From positions 62,001-126,000 of the forward strand of contig NZ_WIAD01000001.1 in NCBI RefSeq assembly GCF_009618275.1: DNA of 64,000 bases, written 5' to 3'. A model generated the notes under the pieces. It ran no database searches, was not told the DNA's origin, and saw only the letters and a program-made list of their open reading frames with translations. This stretch comes from Roseimaritima sediminicola (GTDB lineage Bacteria > Planctomycetota > Planctomycetia > Pirellulales > Pirellulaceae). The translations under genes and the position numbers were made by a program. Shown here one piece after another: positions 15,577 through 23,290 of the stretch (position 1 is the stretch's first letter; each line of letters begins with the position of its first letter).

Positions 15577-17022
15577 ATGCCATCTGTTTTGGTCATTGAC
15601 GACGACCGTTCCATTCATTTGCTGATCCGCAAAGCGCTCGAACCGATCGCCGAGGTCGTGTCGGCCGAACGGGGCGACGAAGGTCTTGAGGCGTTGGCGA
15701 CACAAAAATTCGATGTCGTGCTGCTGGACATCCAGCTACCGGACCGCAGTGGATTGGCGGTTTTCTGCGAGATTCACGAGCGGGATCGCCGCTTGCCGGT
15801 GATCTTTATGACCATCGAAGCGACCAGCCAAACGGCCATCGAAGCGATGCAGCTCGGGGCGTTTGACTACCTGGCCAAACCGCTGGGTGTCGAAGCCCTC
15901 AGGACGTTGGTCCAGCGCGCGATCGACCAACGGGCGATGAGCAGTGTGCCGGTGGCGATCGCCGCGGATGAGGATTTTTCCCAAGGCGAAGGCGAACTGT
16001 TCGTCGGCTGCAGCGAGGGGATGCTGGAGGTTTTCAAAACCATCGGCCGGGTCAGCAAACAGAATGTGCCGGTTTTGATTCGAGGCGAGAGCGGAACGGG
16101 CAAGGAATTGGTCGCCCGGGCCCTGTATCAGTACAGCCACCGAGCCGACAAACCGTTCCTGGCGGTCAACTGTGCGGCCCTGCCCGACAATCTGCTGGAG
16201 AGCGAACTTTTTGGCCACGAGAAGGGCTCGTTCACGGGAGCCGATTCGCGCCGTATCGGCAAGTTCGAACAGTGCAACGGCGGCACGCTGTTCCTGGACG
16301 AAATCGGCGACATGGCCCCAGGCGTCCAGGCCAAAGTCCTGCGAGTCCTACAGGAACAACGCTTCGAACGGGTCGGCGGCAACAAAGAACTGGAAACCGA
16401 CGTGCGCATCGTCGCGGCCACCAACCAACCGCTCGAGCAGATGGTTGAGGACGGCGATTACCGCGAGGATTTGCTGTACCGCCTGAACGACGTCACGATC
16501 ACCCTGCCCAGCTTGAACCAGCGGGCCGGCGACATCGCCCTGCTAATCCAATACTTCCTCAGCCAGGCCAAGATCGAACTCGGCAAGCCCGACCTGCAAG
16601 GCCTTTCGCCCGAAGCGGTTGCGAAAATGACCGCGTATCATTGGCCCGGCAACGTCCGGCAATTACGCTCGGTGGTACGCCGCTGTGTGCTGGACACCGT
16701 CATGCCGGTGATCACCCCCGACGTCCTGCCCACCGAAATCCGCCAGGGCAGCGTTACCAAGCCCACGCCCAGCCCCACCAACGAAGCCGGCACCGGCCTG
16801 CCAGCCCTGGTGGAACGCCGGCTGAGCGAAAAGTCGACCAACATTTATGCCGAATCGCTGCAGTATATGGAACAGTATGTGCTAGTAAGGGTTCTGAAAG
16901 AGACCGGTGGTAATCAAAGCCAAGCGGCGGAGATCCTGGGGATCACCCGCGGCAAGCTGCGAGATCGGATCAGTACCTACGAGATCGCACTCGATAGCGA
17001 AATCTCGATCAAAGGCGGCTGA
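15577..17022 (+). CDS. sigma-54-dependent response regulator (NtrC family)
   Basis: ATG 15577 follows AAGGGA. The 481-residue protein has a receiver domain (acidic pocket Asp8-10, phosphoacceptor Asp51, Thr79, Lys101), a sigma-54 AAA+ domain with Walker A G-E-S-G-T-G-K-E (from residue 170), the sigma-54 contact loop as G-S-F-T-G-A (217-222, a variant of GAFTGA), Walker B L-F-L-D-E-I-G-D, and a C-terminal Fis-type helix-turn-helix (N-Q-S-Q-A-A-E-I-L-G-I-T). It should activate sigma-54 promoters after phosphorylation. No kinase is adjacent; an HPt protein follows 88 bp downstream and is a likely phosphodonor partner. An orphan kinase lies at 44780-45526. Confidence 0.93.
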   Translation: MPSVLVIDDDRSIHLLIRKALEPIAEVVSAERGDEGLEALATQKFDVVLLDIQLPDRSGLAVFCEIHERDRRLPVIFMTIEATSQTAIEAMQLGAFDYLAKPLGVEALRTLVQRAIDQRAMSSVPVAIAADEDFSQGEGELFVGCSEGMLEVFKTIGRVSKQNVPVLIRGESGTGKELVARALYQYSHRADKPFLAVNCAALPDNLLESELFGHEKGSFTGADSRRIGKFEQCNGGTLFLDEIGDMAPGVQAKVLRVLQEQRFERVGGNKELETDVRIVAATNQPLEQMVEDGDYREDLLYRLNDVTITLPSLNQRAGDIALLIQYFLSQAKIELGKPDLQGLSPEAVAKMTAYHWPGNVRQLRSVVRRCVLDTVMPVITPDVLPTEIRQGSVTKPTPSPTNEAGTGLPALVERRLSEKSTNIYAESLQYMEQYVLVRVLKETGGNQSQAAEILGITRGKLRDRISTYEIALDSEISIKGG

Positions 17023-17110
17023 GCATCCGGGGGCAGCTGAGCATTCGGAGGCAGCTGAGCATCCGAAGGCAAACGCCCCACCATAGAAACCCTCGATTGC
17101 ATAAATAACC

Positions 17111-17461
17111 GTGAACGAACAACAGAAAAACCGCTTCTCGGCGGCTCTGCAGCGCTTGGCTGGCGATACCGATCTTCTGTGTTGCATGGCATCGATGGTC
17201 GTCAGCGATGCGCACGAAGTCCTGGGAAAATTGACCCACGCCGTCGACCAAGGCGATACCGCGGCCACGGCCGTCACAGCCCATCAACTGAAAGGGATGC
17301 TCAGCACGTTCGAAACCGATTCTCCGGTGATCGAACTGCAGGAATTGATCGAAACAGCGCGGCGCGGTGACCACGCTTCGATGCAGCAACAATTCCGCTT
17401 GCTCGAGCCGCGCCTGACCGACTTGCTGGACGAGATCTCGGCCTTGCAGGAATACGCCTGA
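17111..17461 (+). CDS. HPt-domain phosphotransfer protein
   Basis: This 116-residue all-alpha protein starts at GTG 17111. The phosphotransfer motif T-A-H-Q-L-K-G-M-L-S-T-F places the active His at residue 58 with the expected Lys and Gly at +3 and +4. The pattern of amphipathic helices, including the C-terminal L-L-E-P-R-L-T-D-L-L-D-E-I, matches stand-alone HPt modules that carry phosphate between a hybrid kinase and a response regulator. Its position directly after the sigma-54 regulator suggests it feeds that receiver domain. No hybrid kinase is in the window. Confidence 0.8.
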   Translation: MNEQQKNRFSAALQRLAGDTDLLCCMASMVVSDAHEVLGKLTHAVDQGDTAATAVTAHQLKGMLSTFETDSPVIELQELIETARRGDHASMQQQFRLLEPRLTDLLDEISALQEYA

Positions 17462-17682
17462 ATTCCGTGGCCTGATCAGCCATTGTTCGCGTTCCCCACC
17501 GTCGCTGCCAGCCTCTTGGCCGGTTCTCAAACGTCCCCTACTCCCCGCTCGCGACGTACCAGCCCTGTCGGCCGGTCCGCGTCGCCTTCTCGATCGCCCT
17601 GCGAGGGACTACGATTGCGGCTTTCCGCCGCTCGGTTTCCTCTCACCCACTCAGAATCTCTCACCCCCAAACTCCAGGGCCC

Positions 17683-19476
17683 ATGGCAGTACTCCTGCAA
17701 ATCCGCGATGCCTACAAACGGTATGGCGAACAAGTCTTGCTCGACGGCGCCGAAGCCTCGATCGTCGACGACGTCAAAGTCGGGTTTGTAGGACGCAACG
17801 GAGCCGGCAAGTCCACGTTGCTGCGGATCCTGCTGGGCGAGGAAGAGCTCGACAGCGGCGAGGTCATCCACCATCCCCGGCTGCGGGTCGGTTACCTCCG
17901 CCAACACGATCCGTTTCGCGTTGGCGAGTCGGCGCTGGAATTCCTAATGCGCGACAGCGGCCAACCGGACTGGAAATGCGGCCAGGTGGCCGGCCAGTTC
18001 GAGCTGAAGGGTCGCTACCTAGAGGGCCCGGTGAAGGAGCTGTCCGGGGGCTGGCAGACCCGCGTCAAATTGGCCGCGCTGCTGCTGCACGACCCGAACC
18101 TGCTGTTGTTGGACGAACCGACCAACTTCCTCGATGTGCGAACCCAGATCCTGCTGGAACACTTCCTGCGCGATTTCCGGCAAGCCTGCCTGATTGTCTC
18201 CCACGATCGAGCCTTCCTCAAAGCCACCTGTTCGCAGACCCTGGATCTCAGCCGCGGCAAGCTGACGATGTATCCGGGCAAGATCGACGCCTTTCTGGAA
18301 TATCAGGAAGAGCGCCGCGAGCATGACCTGCGGGTCAACGCGACCGTGGTCGCCAAACAAAAGCAGCTGAAACGATTCATCGACAAGAATCGTGCCAAGG
18401 CCAGCACCGCCAGCCAGGCGCGGTCCAAAGCCAAACAGCTGGAACGCTTGCAAACCAACGAGATCGAAGTCGACCTACCGACGGTCAATATTCGCGCCCC
18501 GCAGGTGGACCCGCGGCAGGGCACAGCCGTGCGAACCACCGACCTGGCAATCGGTTACCCCGACCACACCGTGGCCACCGACATCCAACTGGAAATCGAA
18601 CACGGCGACCGTGCGGCCATCGTCGGTGACAACGGCCAGGGCAAGACGACGCTGCTGCGCACCCTGACCGGTTCTCTGCCGCCGGTCGACGGTTCGCTCC
18701 GCTGGGGGCATCACTGCGAAATCGGCGTCTATGCCCAGCACGTCTACACCACGCTGCCGCCAGACCAAACCGTCCTGGAGTACCTGGAGTACCAGTCCAA
18801 CGCCGATACGACCACCCAGCAGATTTTGGCGGTGGCCGGTTCGCTGTTGTTCCGCGACGAACACGTCCAGAAAAAAATCGAAGTCCTCTCCGGGGGCGAA
18901 CGAGCTCGGCTCTGTCTGGCCGGGTTGCTGTTGGGCACGTACAACATCCTGGTGCTGGACGAACCCGGGAACCACTTGGACGTCGAGACGGTCGAGGCCT
19001 TGGCCGAAGCCCTGCTGGACTATCAAGGAACGGTGATCTTCACCAGTCACGACCGCTACTTCATGAAGCGTATCGCCAGCTCGATCATCGAAGTCCGCGA
19101 TGGCAGCGTGAAAAACTACCTGGGCGATTACGACGCGTACCTGTACGCGATGAACAAGGAAATCGACGAAGGCGAACGCGAGCGCGAAGCCGCCAAGAAA
19201 TCCGCCGGCAACAAAGCCTCCGGCGGTGGCTCGGCCGGCAAAGGCAACGCCCACCGCGCCGACAGTCGCGATGCCCGGCGGACGCAGAAAGAAATTAAAA
19301 ATCTGGAGCGGAAGATCGCGCGCCTGGATGAAGACAAGAAATCGCTGAACGACCAACTGCTGTCCTGCAGCGATCCAGAAAAAGCCCTCGAACTACACAA
19401 CCAAATCGAAACCATCAGCGAAGAGCTCGAACAGTTCGAGGAGCGGTGGTGCGAGCTCAATCAGGATGCCTGGTAA
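17683..19476 (+). CDS. ABC-F family ATPase (Uup/EttA-like)
   Basis: The 597-residue soluble protein has two ABC domains and no membrane segment. Walker A motifs are G-R-N-G-A-G-K-S (37-44) and G-D-N-G-Q-G-K-T (315-322); signature motifs are L-S-G-G-W and L-S-G-G-E. A linker rich in Lys/Gln/Arg (V-A-K-Q-K-Q-L-K-R-F) joins them, and a C-terminal charged coiled coil follows (about residues 490-597), as in Uup. ABC-F proteins act on ribosomes or, for Uup, in DNA and translation-related processes. The second Walker B reads L-D-E-P-G-N-H-L-D instead of L-D-E-P-T-N-H-L-D. It is followed after 3 bp by the methyltransferase gene. Confidence 0.9.
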   Translation: MAVLLQIRDAYKRYGEQVLLDGAEASIVDDVKVGFVGRNGAGKSTLLRILLGEEELDSGEVIHHPRLRVGYLRQHDPFRVGESALEFLMRDSGQPDWKCGQVAGQFELKGRYLEGPVKELSGGWQTRVKLAALLLHDPNLLLLDEPTNFLDVRTQILLEHFLRDFRQACLIVSHDRAFLKATCSQTLDLSRGKLTMYPGKIDAFLEYQEERREHDLRVNATVVAKQKQLKRFIDKNRAKASTASQARSKAKQLERLQTNEIEVDLPTVNIRAPQVDPRQGTAVRTTDLAIGYPDHTVATDIQLEIEHGDRAAIVGDNGQGKTTLLRTLTGSLPPVDGSLRWGHHCEIGVYAQHVYTTLPPDQTVLEYLEYQSNADTTTQQILAVAGSLLFRDEHVQKKIEVLSGGERARLCLAGLLLGTYNILVLDEPGNHLDVETVEALAEALLDYQGTVIFTSHDRYFMKRIASSIIEVRDGSVKNYLGDYDAYLYAMNKEIDEGEREREAAKKSAGNKASGGGSAGKGNAHRADSRDARRTQKEIKNLERKIARLDEDKKSLNDQLLSCSDPEKALELHNQIETISEELEQFEERWCELNQDAW

Positions 19477-19479
19477 GCC

Positions 19480-20538
19480 ATGGCCGACGCTTCGTTTTTG
19501 ATGGTCACCTGCCAGCGTGGTGCGGAGACCGCGCTGAAGAACGACTTGACCGCCGCGGCCGGCTGGCGATTGGCCTTCTCGCGGCCCGGTTTCGTCACCT
19601 TCAAGCACGATTCGCCCACGGCCGACTGGCCTGACAGCCCGTTTGCGCGCACTCGTTCGCACAGCGTCGGGAAAGCTCAGAGCGACCAATTGGCCGAACT
19701 GCTCGATCGCTTCGACGGCGTCCTGGATGGTTTGGCCGATCGTCATCCCGGCGGCTTTGATCACCTGCACGTCTGGGCTCGCGACCGAGCCGTGGTGGGC
19801 GAATTCAGTTTCGAACCGCACGCTGCCAATCCGCTGGTCGCCGACGTCGCCCAGCGGATCTACCAGCATTTGACCGCCGGCGGACGCGTCGCGGCGAGCG
19901 AACCCAATCAGACCGCCTCTCGCGGTCAAAGCGTGCTGGATGTGGTATTGGTCGATCCCGGTCAGTGGTGGTTCGGTTGGCACCGAGCGGAAGACTTGCC
20001 CAGCAGTTGGCCCGGAGCGATTCCGCCGGTCGATGCCGAACAGGACGTGGTCTCGCGAGCGTATTTTAAATTGGCCGAAGCGGTGGCGTGGAGCCAGTTG
20101 CCGATGCGGCCGGGCGAGCACGTCTTCGAAATCGGCAGCGCCCCGGGCGGCGCCTGCCAGCGGCTGCTGGAGTTGGGCTTTCGAGTGACCGGGATCGATC
20201 CGGCCGAGATGGATCCCCGCGTGCTCGAACATCGTCACATGACGCACGTGCAGGCCCACGCCGAGGATCTCAAACGGTCGGTCTACCGCGACGCCCGTTG
20301 GTTGGTCGTCGACGCGACCATCAAACCGCAGAAAACCCTGTGGGCGGTCGAGGGAATTGTGACCAGCAGCGAAGTGAGCGTGCGCGGGATGCTGCTGACG
20401 CTGAAGCTGGGCAGTTACGAGCGGGCCGAGGAGATCGAGCAGTGGACCCAGCGAGTCCGTTCCTGGGGTTATCCGAGAATCGCCGTCCGCCAGCTGGCCA
20501 CCGGCCGCCGCGAAATCTGCCTGGCGGCCAGCAAATAA
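19480..20538 (+). CDS. RlmM/FtsJ-like SAM-dependent RNA 2'-O-methyltransferase
   Basis: The 352-residue protein has an N-terminal half resembling the THUMP-like region of RlmM and a C-terminal Rossmann methyltransferase domain. The SAM-binding motif is F-E-I-G-S-A-P-G-G-A-C. The K-D-K-E catalytic tetrad of FtsJ-type 2'-O-methyltransferases can be read as Lys in S-R-A-Y-F-K-L, Asp in L-V-V-D-A-T, Lys in L-T-L-K-L-G and Glu in R-R-E-I-C-L. RlmM methylates C2498 of 23S rRNA; that exact target is inference. It is close behind an ABC-F gene, consistent with a ribosome-related operon. Confidence 0.82.
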   Translation: MADASFLMVTCQRGAETALKNDLTAAAGWRLAFSRPGFVTFKHDSPTADWPDSPFARTRSHSVGKAQSDQLAELLDRFDGVLDGLADRHPGGFDHLHVWARDRAVVGEFSFEPHAANPLVADVAQRIYQHLTAGGRVAASEPNQTASRGQSVLDVVLVDPGQWWFGWHRAEDLPSSWPGAIPPVDAEQDVVSRAYFKLAEAVAWSQLPMRPGEHVFEIGSAPGGACQRLLELGFRVTGIDPAEMDPRVLEHRHMTHVQAHAEDLKRSVYRDARWLVVDATIKPQKTLWAVEGIVTSSEVSVRGMLLTLKLGSYERAEEIEQWTQRVRSWGYPRIAVRQLATGRREICLAASK

Positions 20539-20556
20539 GCCGACGGCGCGGGGCCA

Positions 20557-20633
20557 ATGCCATCTACTTTCACCATCGCTTGCGATTGAAGCGTTAGCGG
20601 AGCGGCGCAAGCGATGGTGAAAGTAGATGGCAT
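20557..20633. repeat. perfect 28-bp inverted repeat
   Basis: The arm 20557-20584 (begins ATGCCATCTACTTTCACC) is the exact reverse complement of 20606-20633, with a 21-bp spacer. It sits 18 bp after the methyltransferase stop, where a transcript would fold into a very stable hairpin. There is no U-tract, so it looks more like a REP/BIME-type repeat that may also block exonucleases or transcription. Confidence 0.9.
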
Positions 20634-20738
20634 CGGGCTGCGCCGGCGGTTTGCCATTGACGCCGGCGGCGGTCGCTTTGTACCTCGGTCTTTAATCTTT
20701 TTGACGGCGGAAGCGAATTTTTATCTGAATAACCCAGG

Positions 20739-22223
20739 GTGAGTAGCGTGCGTTGCGTATGCAGGATTGGCAAGACGGCCTTCTTAACCGCCGGCTGCGC
20801 TCTGTGGGCCGCTGTGTTGGCTGGAACGCTGCACGCTGCTCCGCGGCCTCAGTCGACGCCGCTGCCGGTCACCCAGGCCGGACCTCCGGCCAGCGATCAG
20901 TTCGTTCCGCAAACCCAGATGGCTCCGGTCACCCCGCGTTCCTCCATCGAAACGCCGACACCGCCCTCGACCATGCTGGGCAGCCCGGTCTTTGACCCCT
21001 ACCAGCGCGGCACCGCGCCGGGTTACCTCCGCAATCCCGCGCCCAACCCGCCCCAACAACCCGCTCCGCCGGCCCCAGGCGGTCTGGGATCGATGTTTTC
21101 GGGCATCGGTTCCCCGCCCGTTGGCGGCGCTCCGGTGGCCCTGCCCAGCAGCACCGGCTCGACCCTGTTCGGCGGAGCCGCGCCGGTGGGACACCCGGCC
21201 ACACCGCCGCCCGGTTACGGGTACGCCCCACCGACGGTCAGCCCGCCGGTCTACGCCCCCCCCACCTACGGCACGCCCAACTACGGCGCTCCGGCGACCA
21301 TCTATCCGCCCACAGCCTATCCCAACGCCCAGCCCTCGACCCTGTTTCCCGGGGGCGTGTTTGGCGGTGGCGGTCCGTTTGGTGGTGGCGTTGGCAGTGC
21401 GATGGCCGAGCCGTTCCGACTGTTCCAGGGCCCGCGAGTGCGTCACACCTGGTTGGCCGGTGGCGACGACCCGGCCGACCTGGACATCAATACGACCGAC
21501 ATCTCGTTTGCCATGGCTTGCCCGAATTTCCTGTACAGCACCCAGCCGCTGTACATCCTGCCCTCGTTCTCGCTGCACCTCTGGGATGGACCGCAGGGAG
21601 CCGCCGGCGGCGCGGCCGATCTGCCGGCCAACGCCTACGACGCCTTTTTGGACCTGGGCTGGCAGAGCGACCCACAGCGCATCGTGGGTGCGGAGCTGGG
21701 CCTGAGAATGGGCGTGTTTACCGATTTCGATACGCTGAATTCCGAAAGCTTCCGCGTTCGCGGTCGAGCCCTGGGCATTTTTCGCCTCTCGCCCATGTCC
21801 ACGTTCAAGCTCGGAGCGATCTATGCGGACCGAAACGATATCAAATTCCTGCCCGCCGGCGGACTTTTGTACCAACCCAACCCCTACACGCGCTACGACA
21901 TCACGTTTCCCGACCCCAAAATTTCTCGATACCTAAACACAGTGGGCGTGTACGACACCTGGGGCTATGTGGCCGGCGAGTTCGGCGGCGGCTCCTGGAC
22001 GATCCAGCGCGCCAACGGCAGCGACGACTCGGTCGACATCAACGACTACCGCATCCTGTTCGGTTTGGAGTGGGGGCGCAGCGATCTGATCCGCAGCGGC
22101 CGCCGCACCGGGTTTGTGGAACTGGGCTACGTGTTTGGCCGCGAAGTTGAATACCAGCGGAACCCGGCCGACAATTTCGACCCCAACGACACCTTCCTGA
22201 TCCGCCTGGGCGTTGGGTACTAA
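20739..22223 (+). CDS. predicted secreted Pro-rich outer-membrane beta-barrel-like protein
   Basis: It begins at GTG 20739 (GTG 20748 is an alternative) and encodes 494 residues. A signal peptide (F-L-T-A-G-C-A-L-W-A-A-V-L-A-G-T-L-H-A) is followed by a long Pro/Gly/Ala/Thr/Tyr-rich linker to about residue 215 (P-P-Q-Q-P-A-P-P-A-P, Y-A-P-P-T repeats). The C-terminal 270 residues alternate polar and hydrophobic residues with aromatic girdle-like positions (F-L-Y-S-T-Q-P-L-Y, W-G-Y-V-A-G-E-F, F-V-E-L-G-Y-V-F-G) and end L-I-R-L-G-V-G-Y, as expected for an outer-membrane barrel. I do not recognise a named family. Its TAA stop is inside the left end of a MITE-like element. Confidence 0.6.
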   Translation: MSSVRCVCRIGKTAFLTAGCALWAAVLAGTLHAAPRPQSTPLPVTQAGPPASDQFVPQTQMAPVTPRSSIETPTPPSTMLGSPVFDPYQRGTAPGYLRNPAPNPPQQPAPPAPGGLGSMFSGIGSPPVGGAPVALPSSTGSTLFGGAAPVGHPATPPPGYGYAPPTVSPPVYAPPTYGTPNYGAPATIYPPTAYPNAQPSTLFPGGVFGGGGPFGGGVGSAMAEPFRLFQGPRVRHTWLAGGDDPADLDINTTDISFAMACPNFLYSTQPLYILPSFSLHLWDGPQGAAGGAADLPANAYDAFLDLGWQSDPQRIVGAELGLRMGVFTDFDTLNSESFRVRGRALGIFRLSPMSTFKLGAIYADRNDIKFLPAGGLLYQPNPYTRYDITFPDPKISRYLNTVGVYDTWGYVAGEFGGGSWTIQRANGSDDSVDINDYRILFGLEWGRSDLIRSGRRTGFVELGYVFGREVEYQRNPADNFDPNDTFLIRLGVGY

Positions 22224-22337
22224 GCACGTCGCAAAGTGTGTTTGGTCATCACTCTCCCACTGAGAGCCCGACCCTCCCGCTGCGCGGGAGGGTGTTGTCG
22301 TAGGGTTGTACCGAAATACTTATGCCGACGTGCTTAG
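22220..22337. mobile_element. MITE-like element, 118 bp, perfect 12-bp terminal inverted repeats (copy A)
   Basis: The ends are CTAAGCACGTCG (22220-22231) and CGACGTGCTTAG (22326-22337). The inside carries CTCTCCCACTGAGAG and CCCTCCCGCTGCGCGGGAGGG palindromes. Its reverse complement aligns end to end with the 174-bp element at 53568-53741, which has about 56 extra bases in the middle. No transposase is encoded. The left end provides the TAA stop of the upstream gene. Confidence 0.8.
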
Positions 22338-22340
22338 CAC

Positions 22341-22382
22341 AAAAAAAACCCTGCCCCGACGGATGGTCGAGACAGGGTTTCG
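22341..22382 (-). terminator. rho-independent terminator for the gene at 22407-22973
   Basis: In the minus direction a 14-bp stem (AACCCTGTCTCGAC / GTCGGGGCAGGGTT, all positions paired with two G-U wobbles) with a 5-nt loop is followed by a run of eight T, counting the last two of the stem. It lies 25 bp after the stop codon. It is the only textbook intrinsic terminator noticed in the window. Confidence 0.9.
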
Positions 22383-22406
22383 TTTACGCAGGCGAGCGGC
22401 TCGTCA

Positions 22407-22973
22407 TTACTTGACGGCTTTTTCGACGTCCGACATCACGGCGTCGACATCCACCTTGTCGGCGGCGAACGCGTGGTTGCTGACCACTTGGCTGTTATTG
22501 GCGATCACGACTTGCACATCCGCGTCGGCGTCCAGTTTGTAGTTGCGAGGACCGTTCTTGGTGTCCTTGGCGACCACGACCGGAACCTGTTTAACGTTCG
22601 TAGCGGAAGCCAATTTCTCGGCGTCCTTTTTCAAGCTGTCCGCCTCACCACCGAGCAGGGTGACGAACCCTTTCAGTTGCTCGTCGCTGTGGCTTTGAAC
22701 GGCTTGATCCAGTTTCCCGACCAGCTGATTGAGTTGCTCGCTGTGCTTGCGAGCGAAGACCATCACCATCGGGCGTTGTCCGTAGCGGCAACGGTAGCAC
22801 AGCTCCTGGCCGGCTTCGACACCATCGTCTTCGGCGCCTGCCACCTTGGTCACGTAGAACGCGCCGATCGGATCACCTTCCTTCAGGCAATCGCTCTTCT
22901 TGTCTTCGGCTTGCAGGTTGCCAGCAAAACCGACTGCAGCAACCACGGCGGCACAGAACATCATTCGAATCAT
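22407..22973 (-). CDS. secreted thioredoxin-fold-like protein with C-x-x-C motif
   Basis: The start is placed at ATG 22973 because GGAG lies 9 bp upstream and a signal peptide begins there (M-I-R-M-M-F-C-A-A-V-V-A-A-V-G-F-A-G-N-L-Q-A); the product has 188 residues. The mature protein contains G-D-P-I-G-A-F-Y-V-T-K-V-A-G, then L-C-Y-R-C-R-Y-G with a C-x-x-C, then R-P-M-V-M-V-F-A-R, followed by helices and V-P-V-V-V-A-K-D. This order is compatible with a thioredoxin-like fold, but the C-x-x-C precedes the strand instead of following it. The role is unknown; redox or metal binding in the periplasm is possible. A strong terminator follows. Confidence 0.65.
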   Translation of the reverse strand: MIRMMFCAAVVAAVGFAGNLQAEDKKSDCLKEGDPIGAFYVTKVAGAEDDGVEAGQELCYRCRYGQRPMVMVFARKHSEQLNQLVGKLDQAVQSHSDEQLKGFVTLLGGEADSLKKDAEKLASATNVKQVPVVVAKDTKNGPRNYKLDADADVQVVIANNSQVVSNHAFAADKVDVDAVMSDVEKAVK

Positions 22974-23287
22974 CGTGTCATTCTCCATTGGCCCACGGTT
23001 TCTAACGCCGCGTGCACTGGTTAGGGAAACGGGGGGTAACCGTCTGGTGTAATGGCCATCCGCGATCGCGAACCGCCATCGAGACGATATTATCAGGGCC
23101 CGAAATGCCCAAGGCAAGGCACAGGGTCGCCCTGGGCGGCTGCGAAGCAGCGAAAGCTCCTTGCCGGTGGCCGTTCCGCCTCGAGGATCGGCCGGCCTCG
23201 GACAGGCGACAAGTTCGCGCCGGCGCGTTGGGTGGATTGGCGGTGACGTCCAAACTCTGGCGAGTTCAGCTACGGCGAGCTCAGCTC
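22974..23287. other. intergenic region with dispersed repeat at its right end
   Basis: This 314-bp stretch lies upstream of the C-x-x-C protein and downstream of the gspJ-like gene, both on the minus strand. Apart from the stop-associated repeat at 23250-23290, I see no gene or hairpin. It must hold the promoter of the gene starting at 22973. Confidence 0.5.
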
Positions 23288-23290
23288 CTA
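23250..23290 (-). repeat. stop-overlapping dispersed repeat (two copies) at the gspJ-like 3' end
   Basis: CTGGCGAGTTCAGCTACG lies at 23257-23274 in a copy of the 10439 motif; a degenerate second copy (CGAGCTCAGCTCCTACGG) runs to 23292. Reading the minus strand, the TAG of the CCGTAGGAGCTGAG copy is the stop codon (23288-23290) of the prepilin-like gene. Confidence 0.82.
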
